Shown: one piece after another, positions 1 to 5,809 of the stretch | Layout of the letters: every line of letters starts with the position of its first letter | Position numbering within the stretch: position 1 is the first letter of the stretch | NCBI GenBank assembly: GCA_046726435.1 | Contig: JBKPAM010000122.1 | Coordinates: forward strand, 1 to 8,002 | Length of the DNA: 8,002 bases | Reading direction: 5' to 3' | Source: AC-32 sp046726435 | Lineage (GTDB): Bacteria > Actinomycetota > Thermoleophilia > Gaiellales > Gaiellaceae | Notes under the pieces: generated by a model | Databases searched by the model: none | What the model was told of the DNA's origin: nothing | Seen by the model: the letters and a program-made list of their open reading frames with translations, nothing else | Made by a program: the position numbers and the translations under genes

Positions 1-855
1 GTCGATCCCGCGGTCAACGGGTTCGACCCAAGTCTCCTGATCCGCGACTTCGAGTGGGGCAAGGCGCGCCGCCTCACGGGCGGGCGCACGCTCCGCCGGT
101 ACGAGCTCGTTGCCGCCGACAAGGAGCTCGAGATCGTGCCAGGCGTGAAGTTCAGGGCGTGGACGTACAACGGACGCGTGCCGGGCCCGACGATCCGTTG
201 CCGCGAAGGCGACGAGCTCCAGATCCACTTCGTCAACGCGGGGTCGCATCCACACACCGTCCACTTCCACGGAATCCATCGCGACGTGGCGGACGGGGTG
301 CCCGGGATCGGCGCAGGCCTGATCGGCGTCGGCGAGGAGTACACCTACTCGTTCACCGCCGAGCCCTTCGGCCTGCACCTGTACCACTGTCACGCCTCGC
401 CGCTCGCCGAGCACATCTCGAAGGGCCTTTACGGCGCGTTCATCGTCGACCCGAGGGAGGGTCGCCCGCATGCGGACGAGCTCGTGATGATGCAGAACGC
501 GTTCGATCCGAACTTCGACGGCGACAACGAGGTCTATGCCGTCAACACGGTCGCGTTCCACTACCTCTACCGCCCGGTGCAGGTGAAACGCGGCGCCGTC
601 GTGCGGATCTACCTGCTGAACATGGTCGAGCTGGACCCGATCAACTCGTTCCACATCCACGCGAACTTCTTCCGCCGCTTCCCGACCGGGACGTCGCTGG
701 TACCGACGGAGTACACCGACACGATCATCCAGGGACAGGGGCAGCGCGACATCCTCGAGCTCCGCTTTCCCTACACCGGGAAGTACATGTTCCACGCGCA
801 CAAGACGGAATTCGCCTCGCTCGGCTGGATGGGGATGTTCGAGGTCGTTGAATGA
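1..855 (+). CDS. Two-domain multicopper oxidase (laccase-like, T1 copper in domain 1), 5' end outside window
   Basis: The frame is open from base 1 to a TGA at 853-855, giving 284 residues, so the true start and any signal peptide lie upstream. Two cupredoxin domains are visible (about 50-150 and 175-284 of the visible part). All four His-X-His pairs expected for a trinuclear copper cluster are present: H88/H90, H129/H131, H218/H220 and H265/H267. Domain 1 also has type 1 ligands H85, C130 and H138, with Leu143 at the axial position where nitrite reductase has Met. Domain 2 has lost type 1 ligands: Ala266 replaces Cys and Asn215 replaces the first His. This matches the 'type C' two-domain oxidases, such as Nitrosomonas blue copper oxidase, rather than NirK. 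Proteins of this family act outside the cytoplasmic membrane, oxidising phenols or metal ions with O2; the substrate here is unknown. The gene overlaps the next one by four bases, so the two are cotranscribed. Confidence 0.9.
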   Translation, partial: VDPAVNGFDPSLLIRDFEWGKARRLTGGRTLRRYELVAADKELEIVPGVKFRAWTYNGRVPGPTIRCREGDELQIHFVNAGSHPHTVHFHGIHRDVADGVPGIGAGLIGVGEEYTYSFTAEPFGLHLYHCHASPLAEHISKGLYGAFIVDPREGRPHADELVMMQNAFDPNFDGDNEVYAVNTVAFHYLYRPVQVKRGAVVRIYLLNMVELDPINSFHIHANFFRRFPTGTSLVPTEYTDTIIQGQGQRDILELRFPYTGKYMFHAHKTEFASLGWMGMFEVVE

Positions 856-1208
856 GCCGGCGTTTCTGGTCGATGGCCGTGGTGTTCGTCTTCCTGGTCG
901 CCGCCGGCGGCGGAGTCGTTGCGATGCGCGGGATAGCAGGGACATCGAGCGGCGAGGTGACGGTGGACCACGTGACGCTTCGGCCCGGTGAGATCGTGTT
1001 GACGCTCGAGAGCCACCCGGATGAGGTCGTCACGATTGCCCAGGCGATCGTGAACGACGCCTACGTCGACTTCGAAGCGGGCAGCCCGCGGGCGGCGGAC
1101 GTTGTCATCCACTACCCCTGGATCAAGGGCGAGTCGTACGAGATCGAGCTGCTGACGCCGACGGGCGCAAGCATCGACCACGAGATCGGGGAGGCGGGAG
1201 CGTCCTAG
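852..1208 (+). CDS. Small membrane-anchored exported protein, resembling the N-terminal domain of ZIP-type metal transporters
   Basis: The gene encodes 118 residues. Its ATG overlaps the oxidase stop (ATGA), and a GAGG at 841-844 serves as ribosome binding site. Residues about 8-26 form one hydrophobic segment, after which a beta-rich, acidic domain is predicted outside the membrane (N-in anchor or uncleaved signal). Distinctive segments are LRPGEIVLTLES (43-54), TIAQAIVNDAYVDF (61-74) and HYPWIKGESYEIELLTPTG (87-105). From memory these resemble the extracytoplasmic N-terminal domain of actinobacterial ZIP-family metal transporters, which are often encoded next to this type of multicopper oxidase; I could not verify this by search. 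No ZIP membrane region follows: the frame stops and the next gene is on the other strand. It may be a stand-alone metal-handling accessory or a truncated transporter. The gene itself is well supported; its function is inference. Confidence 0.75.
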   Translation: MSRRFWSMAVVFVFLVAAGGGVVAMRGIAGTSSGEVTVDHVTLRPGEIVLTLESHPDEVVTIAQAIVNDAYVDFEAGSPRAADVVIHYPWIKGESYEIELLTPTGASIDHEIGEAGAS

Positions 1209-1244
1209 CACAGTCTGCGAAGCAGCCGCGTACGCGACAGAACA

Positions 1245-2036
1245 TCAGCGCGACTCCTCTCCGCTAGGCGGAGCCGCTCGCATGAGGAACCTCAGCACGA
1301 GCTTGACCAGCGGTCTCGCCGTCGCCTCGCCTTTGCGGAGCATGTCCGTTCCGTGCTCGCCTCCAGGGAGGATTTCGAGTTGCTTCGGCTCGTTCGCCCA
1401 GCCGTACCATTCGCGGGCCGCCTCCGCGCCGCCGTAGATGTCGTCGGCCGACGAGACGAAGAGCTTCGCTCCTTCCAACCCTTGAAGCTGTTTGCGCGAG
1501 AAGTCGTAACCGCTCGCGTGGTTGACCCCACTGATTTCGATCAACGCGGCCGGTTCGACCCGGTGCGAGACCGCGGCCTGCAGCGATGCCATCGCACCGA
1601 TGCTCGCGCCGATCAAGACCACGCTCGTCGCGCCCCTCGAGCGAACGAACGCGGCTGCACCCACGACGTCCTTCCAGCTGCTCGTGTAGTCGTCGATTCC
1701 CGCTGAGCACTCCTGCCCGGGGCCGCAGACGCCGCGCCGGTTGTAGGTCAGCGCGAGGTAGCCACGCCGGGCCAGCGCGCGAGCAAGCGGATAGAAGTCG
1801 ACCTGCGTATCTCCGCCCCGGCCCATGTGGGCGAAGATGACGCCGACCGGGCCGGCGCCGAAGACCGTCCCGCTGAGCCTGACGCCGTCTCCCGCCTCGA
1901 AATCGACCCGCTCGCGGTTCGTCGATCCCGCGCCACCGGGGCGGCGTTCGGATGACGTGCCGCAAGCCGAAAGCACAAGTGCGCTGAGGAGGAGGGAGGT
2001 GACGAGCGCTGCGTGCACTCGCGAGACGTCCTTCAT
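1245..2036 (-). CDS. Lipoprotein alpha/beta hydrolase (dienelactone hydrolase-like)
   Basis: The gene encodes 263 residues. The N-terminus is a lipoprotein signal: a basic start, a hydrophobic stretch at 10-22 and the lipobox LSAC with Cys25, so the enzyme is probably anchored outside the membrane. The hydrolase fold follows: an HMGRGG segment at 70-75 (oxyanion region after strand 3), YNRRG at 98-102, the nucleophile elbow GASIG with Ser145, an Asp at 198 or 199 (SSADDIYG), and His228 in GGEHGTD. The full Ser-Asp-His triad is therefore visible. The length is normal for a single-domain esterase, peptidase or dienelactone-hydrolase-like enzyme; the substrate cannot be told. Cysteines 104 and 110 bracket a loop and could form a disulfide in an exported protein. 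The start has a GAAGG ribosome site (complement of 2044-2048) that overlaps the stop codon of the upstream sigma gene, indicating translational coupling. It is the second gene of that operon. Confidence 0.88.
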   Translation of the reverse strand: MKDVSRVHAALVTSLLLSALVLSACGTSSERRPGGAGSTNRERVDFEAGDGVRLSGTVFGAGPVGVIFAHMGRGGDTQVDFYPLARALARRGYLALTYNRRGVCGPGQECSAGIDDYTSSWKDVVGAAAFVRSRGATSVVLIGASIGAMASLQAAVSHRVEPAALIEISGVNHASGYDFSRKQLQGLEGAKLFVSSADDIYGGAEAAREWYGWANEPKQLEILPGGEHGTDMLRKGEATARPLVKLVLRFLMRAAPPSGEESR

Positions 2037-2046
2037 GAAGCGGCCT

Positions 2047-3087
2047 TCAGTCTCCGAGCCGGTCGGGAAGACCGAAGCGGGCGAAGAGTCGAGGAGTCGT
2101 GAAGCCGGTTACCTCGGCGATCAGGTCCCCACGCAGCGTGAGTACGTCGAGTACGGCTGCGCTGTAGTGACGCTGCTCGGAGTCCCACAGGTAGCAGCCG
2201 ACGGCAAGCTGCCCGTTGGCGCGGGCGGGGAGATGCCGCCAACGCTCCGTGAGCGGATACTCGACGAGGAACGGGACGACGGCGTCGAGGCCCTGATACC
2301 AGGTTCCAAGCGGAGGCATTGTCCAGGCGACATCCTCGGTCACGAGCTCGACGAGGCCGTCGACGTCAGCCCGCTCCCATGCCTCGATGTAGCGCGAGAC
2401 GAGGTCTCGCGCGCGTTCGTCGCCGAGGGAACGGAGCGTTGCCTGCTGGCTCTTCTCGGGAACGCGCTCGGCCGCCGTGTGCCGCGCGCGCTGTAGCGCA
2501 CTGTTGACGGACGGCACGGTCGTTTCGAGGAGTTCTGCGACCTCCCGGGCGGAGAAGTCGAGCACTTCGCGCAGGAGCAATACGGCGCGCTGCCGCGGAG
2601 GCAGATGCTGGAGCGTCGCCACGAAGGCGAGCTCAACGCTTTCGCGCTGCTCGTACCGCGCTGCCGGCGCCGTTGCGGGATCGTCGAGCACGAGCGACTC
2701 GTCCGGATAGGGCTCGACCCACACCGATTCGGAGAGGGGCTCGCCCGGCCGAGTGTGCGGAGCAACTGCCGGCCCATGACCAGACGGGAGCCGCCGCCTC
2801 GGCCGACGCGCGACCAGCTGCAGGCAGCTGTTGGTTGCGATCTTGTACAACCAGGTCCGAATCGAGCTTCGCCGCTGGAAGCCGCCGAGGCCTCGCCAAG
2901 CGCGAAGCAACGCCTCCTGGAGCGCGTCATCGGCGTCCTCGAGAGAGCCGAGCATTCGATAGCAGTGGGCGTGCACGGCGCCGCGATGCGGTCCCACCAG
3001 CTCCCCGTAGGCGCGTTCGTCGCCCCGGCGCGCGAGCTGGAGCAGCTCCTCCTCGCGGTCCGTCACAAAGGTCGCCGTCGTGCTCAT
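2047..3087 (-). CDS. ECF RNA polymerase sigma factor with C-terminal SnoaL-like domain (SigX5/TIGR02960 type)
   Basis: The gene encodes 346 residues from the ATG at 3087. Sigma region 2 covers about 13-85, with the conserved HCYRMLGS (41-48), DADDALQEALLRAW (51-64) and RTWLYKIATN (77-86). A variable linker covers about 90-145. Region 4 covers about 150-205, with LPPRQRAVLLLREVLDFSA and the helix-turn-helix REVAELLETTVPSVNSALQR. Residues about 222-346 form a SnoaL/NTF2-like domain of the kind fused to several ECF groups, where it modulates sigma activity in place of a separate anti-sigma factor. No anti-sigma gene is adjacent. The ATG at 3087 fits the usual N-terminus of the family but has a poor ribosome site. 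An in-frame ATG at 3126 adds 13 residues and lies inside a palindrome with GGAA just before it. The frame stays open to 3357, but that extension looks non-coding. The downstream hydrolase is coupled. The exact start is less certain than the gene. Confidence 0.9.
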   Translation of the reverse strand: MSTTATFVTDREEELLQLARRGDERAYGELVGPHRGAVHAHCYRMLGSLEDADDALQEALLRAWRGLGGFQRRSSIRTWLYKIATNSCLQLVARRPRRRLPSGHGPAVAPHTRPGEPLSESVWVEPYPDESLVLDDPATAPAARYEQRESVELAFVATLQHLPPRQRAVLLLREVLDFSAREVAELLETTVPSVNSALQRARHTAAERVPEKSQQATLRSLGDERARDLVSRYIEAWERADVDGLVELVTEDVAWTMPPLGTWYQGLDAVVPFLVEYPLTERWRHLPARANGQLAVGCYLWDSEQRHYSAAVLDVLTLRGDLIAEVTGFTTPRLFARFGLPDRLGD

Positions 3088-3120
3088 TGCTCTGGAAGAT
3101 AGATCCGCCGACAGCGACAG

Positions 3121-3145
3121 ACTCATCGCTTTCCGAGCGATGAGT
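3121..3145. repeat. Perfect 10-bp inverted repeat upstream of the sigma gene
   Basis: The arms ACTCATCGCT (3121-3130) and AGCGATGAGT (3136-3145) are perfectly complementary around a five-base spacer, TTCCG. The repeat lies 34 bases upstream of the chosen sigma start. On the minus strand one arm contains an alternative in-frame ATG (3124-3126), with a GGAA in the loop. It could be an operator, or an mRNA hairpin controlling the upstream start. No T-tract follows on either side, so a terminator is unlikely. Confidence 0.7.
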
Positions 3146-3147
3146 TC

Positions 3148-3161
3148 CGCGTGGGCACGCG
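3148..3161. repeat. 6-bp inverted repeat next to the sigma 5' palindrome
   Basis: CGCGTG (3148-3153) and CACGCG (3156-3161) are complementary around GG. The repeat lies two bases from the larger palindrome, between the sigma gene and the plus-strand short ORFs. In a GC-rich genome a 6-bp match can arise by chance, so regulatory meaning is weak. Confidence 0.35.
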
Positions 3162-3202
3162 ATCTAACTCCGCGGTTTGCATACGAACCGAAAGGAGCCA
3201 TC

Positions 3203-3337
3203 ATGCATCGCCATCTACTCAGGCGGGCAGCACCTCTTTCTCCCCTTCGGCCGGCCAAGCTTGTAGCGCTCGAGGCACGCCGGCACGCCCGTCGCGAGCG
3301 GCTGCGTTCGTGGGGGGGAACGGTCGATTCCGGGTGA
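3203..3337 (+). CDS. Possible 44-residue small protein
   Basis: The ATG is preceded by AAAGGAG (3191-3197) with a five-base gap, a near-ideal ribosome site. The product is very basic, with many Arg and His residues (for example LEARRHARRERLRSW), and has no signal or membrane segment. Third-position GC is lower than in the neighbouring genes. A G7 run at 3312-3318 lies near its end; a one-base change there would fuse it to the frame of the next short ORF. I recognise no family. Confidence 0.25.
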   Translation: MHRHLLRRAAPLSPLRPAKLVALEARRHARRERLRSWGGTVDSG

Positions 3338-3357
3338 GACCCGAGGAGGCACGGCAC

Positions 3358-3519
3358 ATGCTCTGTCTGCCCACCACGCTCCCGTCTCCTGTGGACGAGC
3401 CGCCCGCATCGGGTGCGCTATACGACCCCGCACCCATGGTCAAATCCTCCGCACGCCGGTGGCGCCTGAGACCAGGGGGACGCGAAGAACGCTACCGGCG
3501 GCTCGCCCGCAAACCGTAG
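3358..3519 (+). CDS. Possible 53-residue small protein
   Basis: The ATG follows GAGGAGG (3343-3349) by eight bases. The product starts MLCLPTTLPSPVDEPP and ends in a basic tail (WRLRPGGREERYRRLARKP). It starts 20 bases after the stop of the preceding short ORF, and its own stop overlaps the next Shine-Dalgarno sequence. No known domain is apparent. Confidence 0.25.
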   Translation: MLCLPTTLPSPVDEPPASGALYDPAPMVKSSARRWRLRPGGREERYRRLARKP

Positions 3520-3534
3520 AAGGAGAGAGACACG

Positions 3535-3714
3535 GTGAGTCTTCCTACGGTCGTGTCGCGAACGAGCGCTCTCCGGCTTCCGAGGGGAGCACAACAGGCC
3601 TCCGCGACTCGCAGGCAGCGATGCCACTCGCCGCAGCGGCCGAGTTGCGCGTCGGCGATCTGGAGGACCGCTTCAACGCGGGAGGCACCGAGACGGAGCG
3701 GCTCGCAGCGGTAG
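3535..3714 (+). CDS. Possible 59-residue small protein, GTG start
   Basis: The GTG follows GAAGGAG (3519-3525) by nine bases, and this site overlaps the stop of the preceding short ORF, an arrangement seen in translational coupling. The predicted product is Arg/Ser-rich after the first 12 residues, which looks like an out-of-frame translation. From 3621 a different frame is much more protein-like. This may be the broken front of that reading frame rather than a real small gene. Confidence 0.2.
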   Translation: MSLPTVVSRTSALRLPRGAQQASATRRQRCHSPQRPSCASAIWRTASTREAPRRSGSQR

Positions 3715-3971
3715 AGGCGGAAGTCGGACGGCACAGGACGGAGATCGGCCGCGCGCTCGGAGCTTCAGCTATGGGAGAGGCCGTTGAAAAGCCTGCGCCG
3801 TGCTCAGCGAGCGTTCCCCCTTGCCGATCATGCCGGCAGCGGCAAGGAGAACAGCCCGTCAGTGGGATCCGCTTCGTGGACCCAGTCGAGCTGCAGTCTG
3901 GGCTCGCCGCCAGGTCGATGAGCACGAGGTCGCCGAGCGAGTTCACGCGTCGCATCTCTGGTCCCAGGTGA
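3621..3971 (+). CDS. Coding-like fragment with a coiled-coil stretch, unknown
   Basis: From the ATG at 3621 this frame reads a Glu/Arg-rich amphipathic helix: VGDLEDRF, then TERLAAVEAEVGRHRTEIGR with heptad-like spacing of Leu, Val and Ile. G or C is common at third positions up to about 3775. After that the protein becomes low in order (Cys, Pro and Ser) and ends at 3969-3971, overlapping the convergent DUF385-type gene by 29 bases. The ribosome site before 3621 is poor; the frame is also open further upstream to a GTG at 3459. The coiled-coil part is probably a piece of a real protein, and the rest may be readthrough after a frameshift. No family is recognised. Confidence 0.22.
   Translation: MPLAAAAELRVGDLEDRFNAGGTETERLAAVEAEVGRHRTEIGRALGASAMGEAVEKPAPCSASVPPCRSCRQRQGEQPVSGIRFVDPVELQSGLAARSMSTRSPSEFTRRISGPR
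3819..3847. repeat. 8-bp inverted repeat, 13-base loop
   Basis: CCTTGCCG (3819-3826) pairs perfectly with CGGCAAGG (3840-3847). The loop contains the self-complementary TGCCGGCA (3831-3838). It lies inside the unexplained stretch. No T-run follows, so it is a weak terminator candidate at best. Confidence 0.35.
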
Positions 3972-4365
3972 CTGCAGGTGCGGCGGGTCGTGCCTTGCCT
4001 TCGAGCTCGTCGAGGTGACGGCGGAGGACGGCGACGATCCAGCGAGCAGGGATCGGAATGAGGTGACCGGTCGGATCGGCGAACCGGCTCGGGTCACGGA
4101 GTGCGACCGTTTTTGCGGCGTTTCTCGATCTCACAGCCTCCGGCTGCGAGAACGTCCCGGACCCAGTCGCTGTCGGCCCCGTAGGTCAGGGCGAACAGGT
4201 ACCGATCGCCGTCGCGAAACACGTTCACCGGCGTGCGGGAGAGGCGGCCCGACCGACTCCTACGTGGGAGACGATCGCAAAGCCCGGCATCCAGGAAGCC
4301 ATGTTGCGCGTGAGGCGATTCGTCACTCGCTTGTTGAAACGCGCTACGCGCTTGGAGATCGGCAT
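3943..4365 (-). pseudogene. DUF385/Ddn-like deazaflavin-dependent oxidoreductase, broken by two single-base shifts
   Basis: Read from the ATG at 4365, frame 1 gives MPISKRVARFNKRVTNRLTR and then MPGFAIVSHVG, the N-terminus of TIGR00026/DUF385 proteins, which bind the deazaflavin cofactor F420. After Gly36 one base is missing at about 4256-4258. Reading on in the next frame restores RSGRLSRTPVNVFRDGDRY, LFALTYGADSDWVRDVL and AAGGCEIEKRRK, the conserved core. A second shift, one extra A in the run complementary to 4110-4114, is needed to reach TVALRDPSRFADPTGHLIP and the end at 3943. The two shifts cancel, and the span of 423 bases (about 140 codons) is the normal family length. As written, translation would stop after 46 residues. 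Either this is a young pseudogene or the bases are assembly errors. The family assignment is strong. Confidence 0.82.
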
Positions 4366-4520
4366 CGGATGTACAAGGGATGGTCGCAGCCGTTGCGCCT
4401 CAGCGCATCGAGCCCAGAATTAGATCCAAGCGTGCGGGCTATGCGGACGTTGGTCGGGATCGAACCTTACTCAGGCGCGTGTCATCGGGGCTCGAGCGTG
4501 GCATCCTCGCCATCGAGCAC

Positions 4521-4957
4521 ATGACGATCCAACGGATGGAGCACGTCGGCATCGTGGTTGACGACCTCGCGGCCGCAACCGAGTTCTTCGTCGAGCTCGG
4601 ACTCGAGCTGCAGGGCGAGCGGCCGGTCGAGGGCCGGTGGCTGGACCGCGTCGTGGGGCTAGACGGCGTCCGGGCAGAGATCGCGATCCTGCAGACCCCG
4701 GACGGCCACGGACCACTCGAGCTGACGAAGTTCCACACGCCGCCGACCCAGGGCGGCAACCGGCACGCACCGGCGAACACACCAGGCATCCGCGTGTCGC
4801 ATTCGCCGTCGAACACATCGACGCGGTCGTCGCCGGCCTGCGAGCACGTGGCCCGGAGCACGTCGGCGAGCTGGAGCGCTATGAGGATAGCTACCGGCCC
4901 TGCCACGTCCGCGGCCCCGAGGGGATCATCGTCGAGCTGGCGGAGCAGATCGGCTGA
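4521..4957 (+). pseudogene. VOC (glyoxalase/bleomycin-resistance) family protein, broken by one single-base shift
   Basis: The ATG at 4521 opens MTIQRMEHVGIVVDDLAAAT, the first beta-alpha unit of the vicinal oxygen chelate fold, with His8 as a likely metal ligand. It continues through EGRWLDRVVGLDGVRAEIAI, GPLELTKFHTP (a Glu at the usual ligand position) and NTPGIR. After Arg91 (4791-4793) one base is missing: the other frame continues VAFAVEHIDAVVAGLRARG, GELERYEDSYRPCHVRGPEG and IIVELAEQIG to the TGA at 4955-4957. Restoring one base, for example CGCGTGTC to CGCCGTGTC, gives a normal VOC protein of about 145 residues. Unshifted, the frame runs on to 5006 with an unrelated tail. The open frame reaches upstream to 4380, but family length supports 4521. 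The substrate is not predictable. The choice between pseudogene and sequencing error is open, as for the neighbouring DUF385-type gene. Confidence 0.82.
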
Positions 4958-4958
4958 C

Positions 4959-4982
4959 GGGGTCCGGCCCGCCGCCGACCCC
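4959..4982. terminator. Possible hairpin between converging genes
   Basis: GGGGTC (4959-4964) and GACCCC (4977-4982) can pair around a 12-base GC-rich loop. The hairpin sits in the 49-base gap between the ends of the VOC-family gene and the methyltransferase gene, where a two-way terminator would be expected. There is no T-tract. Confidence 0.3.
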
Positions 4983-5006
4983 CGACCAATCGAGCGACCC
5001 GACTAG

Positions 5007-5675
5007 CTAGCCGTCCCGTGCGGCGAAGAGCGCGAACGAACCTTGCGTCTCGACATCGACGCGCGGGAATGAGCTCGTGATCGCGCGCTCGAGGCCTTTG
5101 AGGTCGTCGGCCAGGTTCGTGAAGATCCCTTCCCGGTTGTAGATCCCGATCAGCTTTCGCGCGGCTCGGCCGTGGGCGACGCCCCGACCCAGGATCGTGC
5201 TCCCGAAGAGGACTCCGCCCTCGTCGAGGAGCGGCCGCAGGCTCCGAAAGACGCGAGCCTTCTCGTCCATTGTGGCAGGTAGGCAGTGGAGGACGCCGTT
5301 CAGCGCGACCGAGTCGAAGCGAGCCTCGCCGAGGTCGAGCGGCTCGAGCACGTTAGCGCGTCGCACCTCCGGCGAGTAGCGCGCGATACGGCGCGCCGCC
5401 TTGTCGAGGCACGCCTCACTCAGGTCGAGCAGCGTGATCGCTGGCCGCTCGACCGGAAAGCGGCAGCGGTCGAGGAAGTACCCCGTCCCGACTCCGACGT
5501 CCAAGTGCCTCGCGCCGACATAGCGGTTGTACAGGTCGAGGAAGCGCCGGCTGGGACAGCGCCAGACGAATCGGCAAGAGAGGCCCAGGATGGCGGCGTC
5601 GTAGAGCGCGAGCCGCGCCGGTGTGTACACCGCGACGCTCGGGTGCGTCGCTGCCCGGCTGTGGTCGGCGGCCAT
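5007..5675 (-). CDS. Class I SAM-dependent methyltransferase
   Basis: The gene encodes 222 residues from the ATG at 5675, which has AGGA eight bases upstream and gives the usual N-terminus, with SVAVYTPARLALYDAAILGL at 13-32. Motif I, HLDVGVGTGYFLD (58-70), is the glycine-rich SAM-binding loop. LLDLS (82-86) provides the acidic end of strand 2, NVLEPL (109-114) follows, and FDSVALNGVLHCLP (120-133) is the strand 4 region. GGVLFGSTILG (153-163) is the post-motif strand typical of this small-molecule methyltransferase group. The protein is soluble, with no signal peptide. The frame is open up to 5762 (two further ATGs, at 5702 and 5762), but those starts lack ribosome sites. It lies downstream of, and on the same strand as, the TetR gene with a 134-base gap, so cotranscription is possible but not shown. 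The substrate is unknown. Confidence 0.87.
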   Translation of the reverse strand: MAADHSRAATHPSVAVYTPARLALYDAAILGLSCRFVWRCPSRRFLDLYNRYVGARHLDVGVGTGYFLDRCRFPVERPAITLLDLSEACLDKAARRIARYSPEVRRANVLEPLDLGEARFDSVALNGVLHCLPATMDEKARVFRSLRPLLDEGGVLFGSTILGRGVAHGRAARKLIGIYNREGIFTNLADDLKGLERAITSSFPRVDVETQGSFALFAARDG

Positions 5676-5809
5676 TTCGGCGATCCTAGGCGGTCGGCTC
5701 ATTTTGACGGATAGCGCGGCCGAAGTTTGAGGGCCGGCAGCGCGAGCGGGCAGGTTCTGCATCAGACAGCGCAGCGCACGCCTAGATGAGTCGAATCACT
5801 GACAACCTG

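Larger units (their letters stand above)
3146..3942. other. About 800 bp with no convincing intact gene
   Basis: Between the sigma gene and the frameshifted DUF385-type gene no frame gives a recognisable full-length protein. What can be seen: three short plus-strand ORFs with good Shine-Dalgarno sites (starts at 3203, 3358 and 3535), a G7 run at 3312-3318, a coding-like, coiled-coil-rich stretch from 3621 to about 3775, and an inverted repeat at 3819-3847. Third-position GC bias is weak over most of the stretch compared with the flanking genes, apart from the 3621-3775 frame. It may be a decayed gene region or hold real small genes; the sequence alone does not decide. Confidence 0.55.

Noticed and set aside
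54..851. 265-residue plus-strand ORF over the oxidase
   Set aside because: Arg/Pro/His-rich shadow frame; the overlapping frame has all copper motifs.
1209..1244. Small repeats (CGCGTACGCG at 1227-1236) between the converging genes as a terminator
   Set aside because: A short self-complementary word with no proper loop and no T-tract.
3088..3357. Upstream extension of the sigma reading frame to 436 residues
   Set aside because: The extension is Arg/Ser-rich, crosses the palindromes and has no family counterpart; sigma region 2 begins near residue 13 of the shorter form.
3535..3570. Resemblance of the first residues (VSLPTVVSR) to the start of DUF899 proteins
   Set aside because: Similarity ends after about nine residues and no frame continues the family.
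4448..4475. tRNA-like T-arm word on the minus strand (GGTTCGATCCC)
   Set aside because: The flanking bases do not form the T-stem, and no acceptor, D or anticodon arms are present.
4366..4520. Promoter or operator in the gap between the divergent DUF385-type and VOC-family genes
   Set aside because: No paired -35/-10 with good spacing and no convincing palindrome found on either strand.
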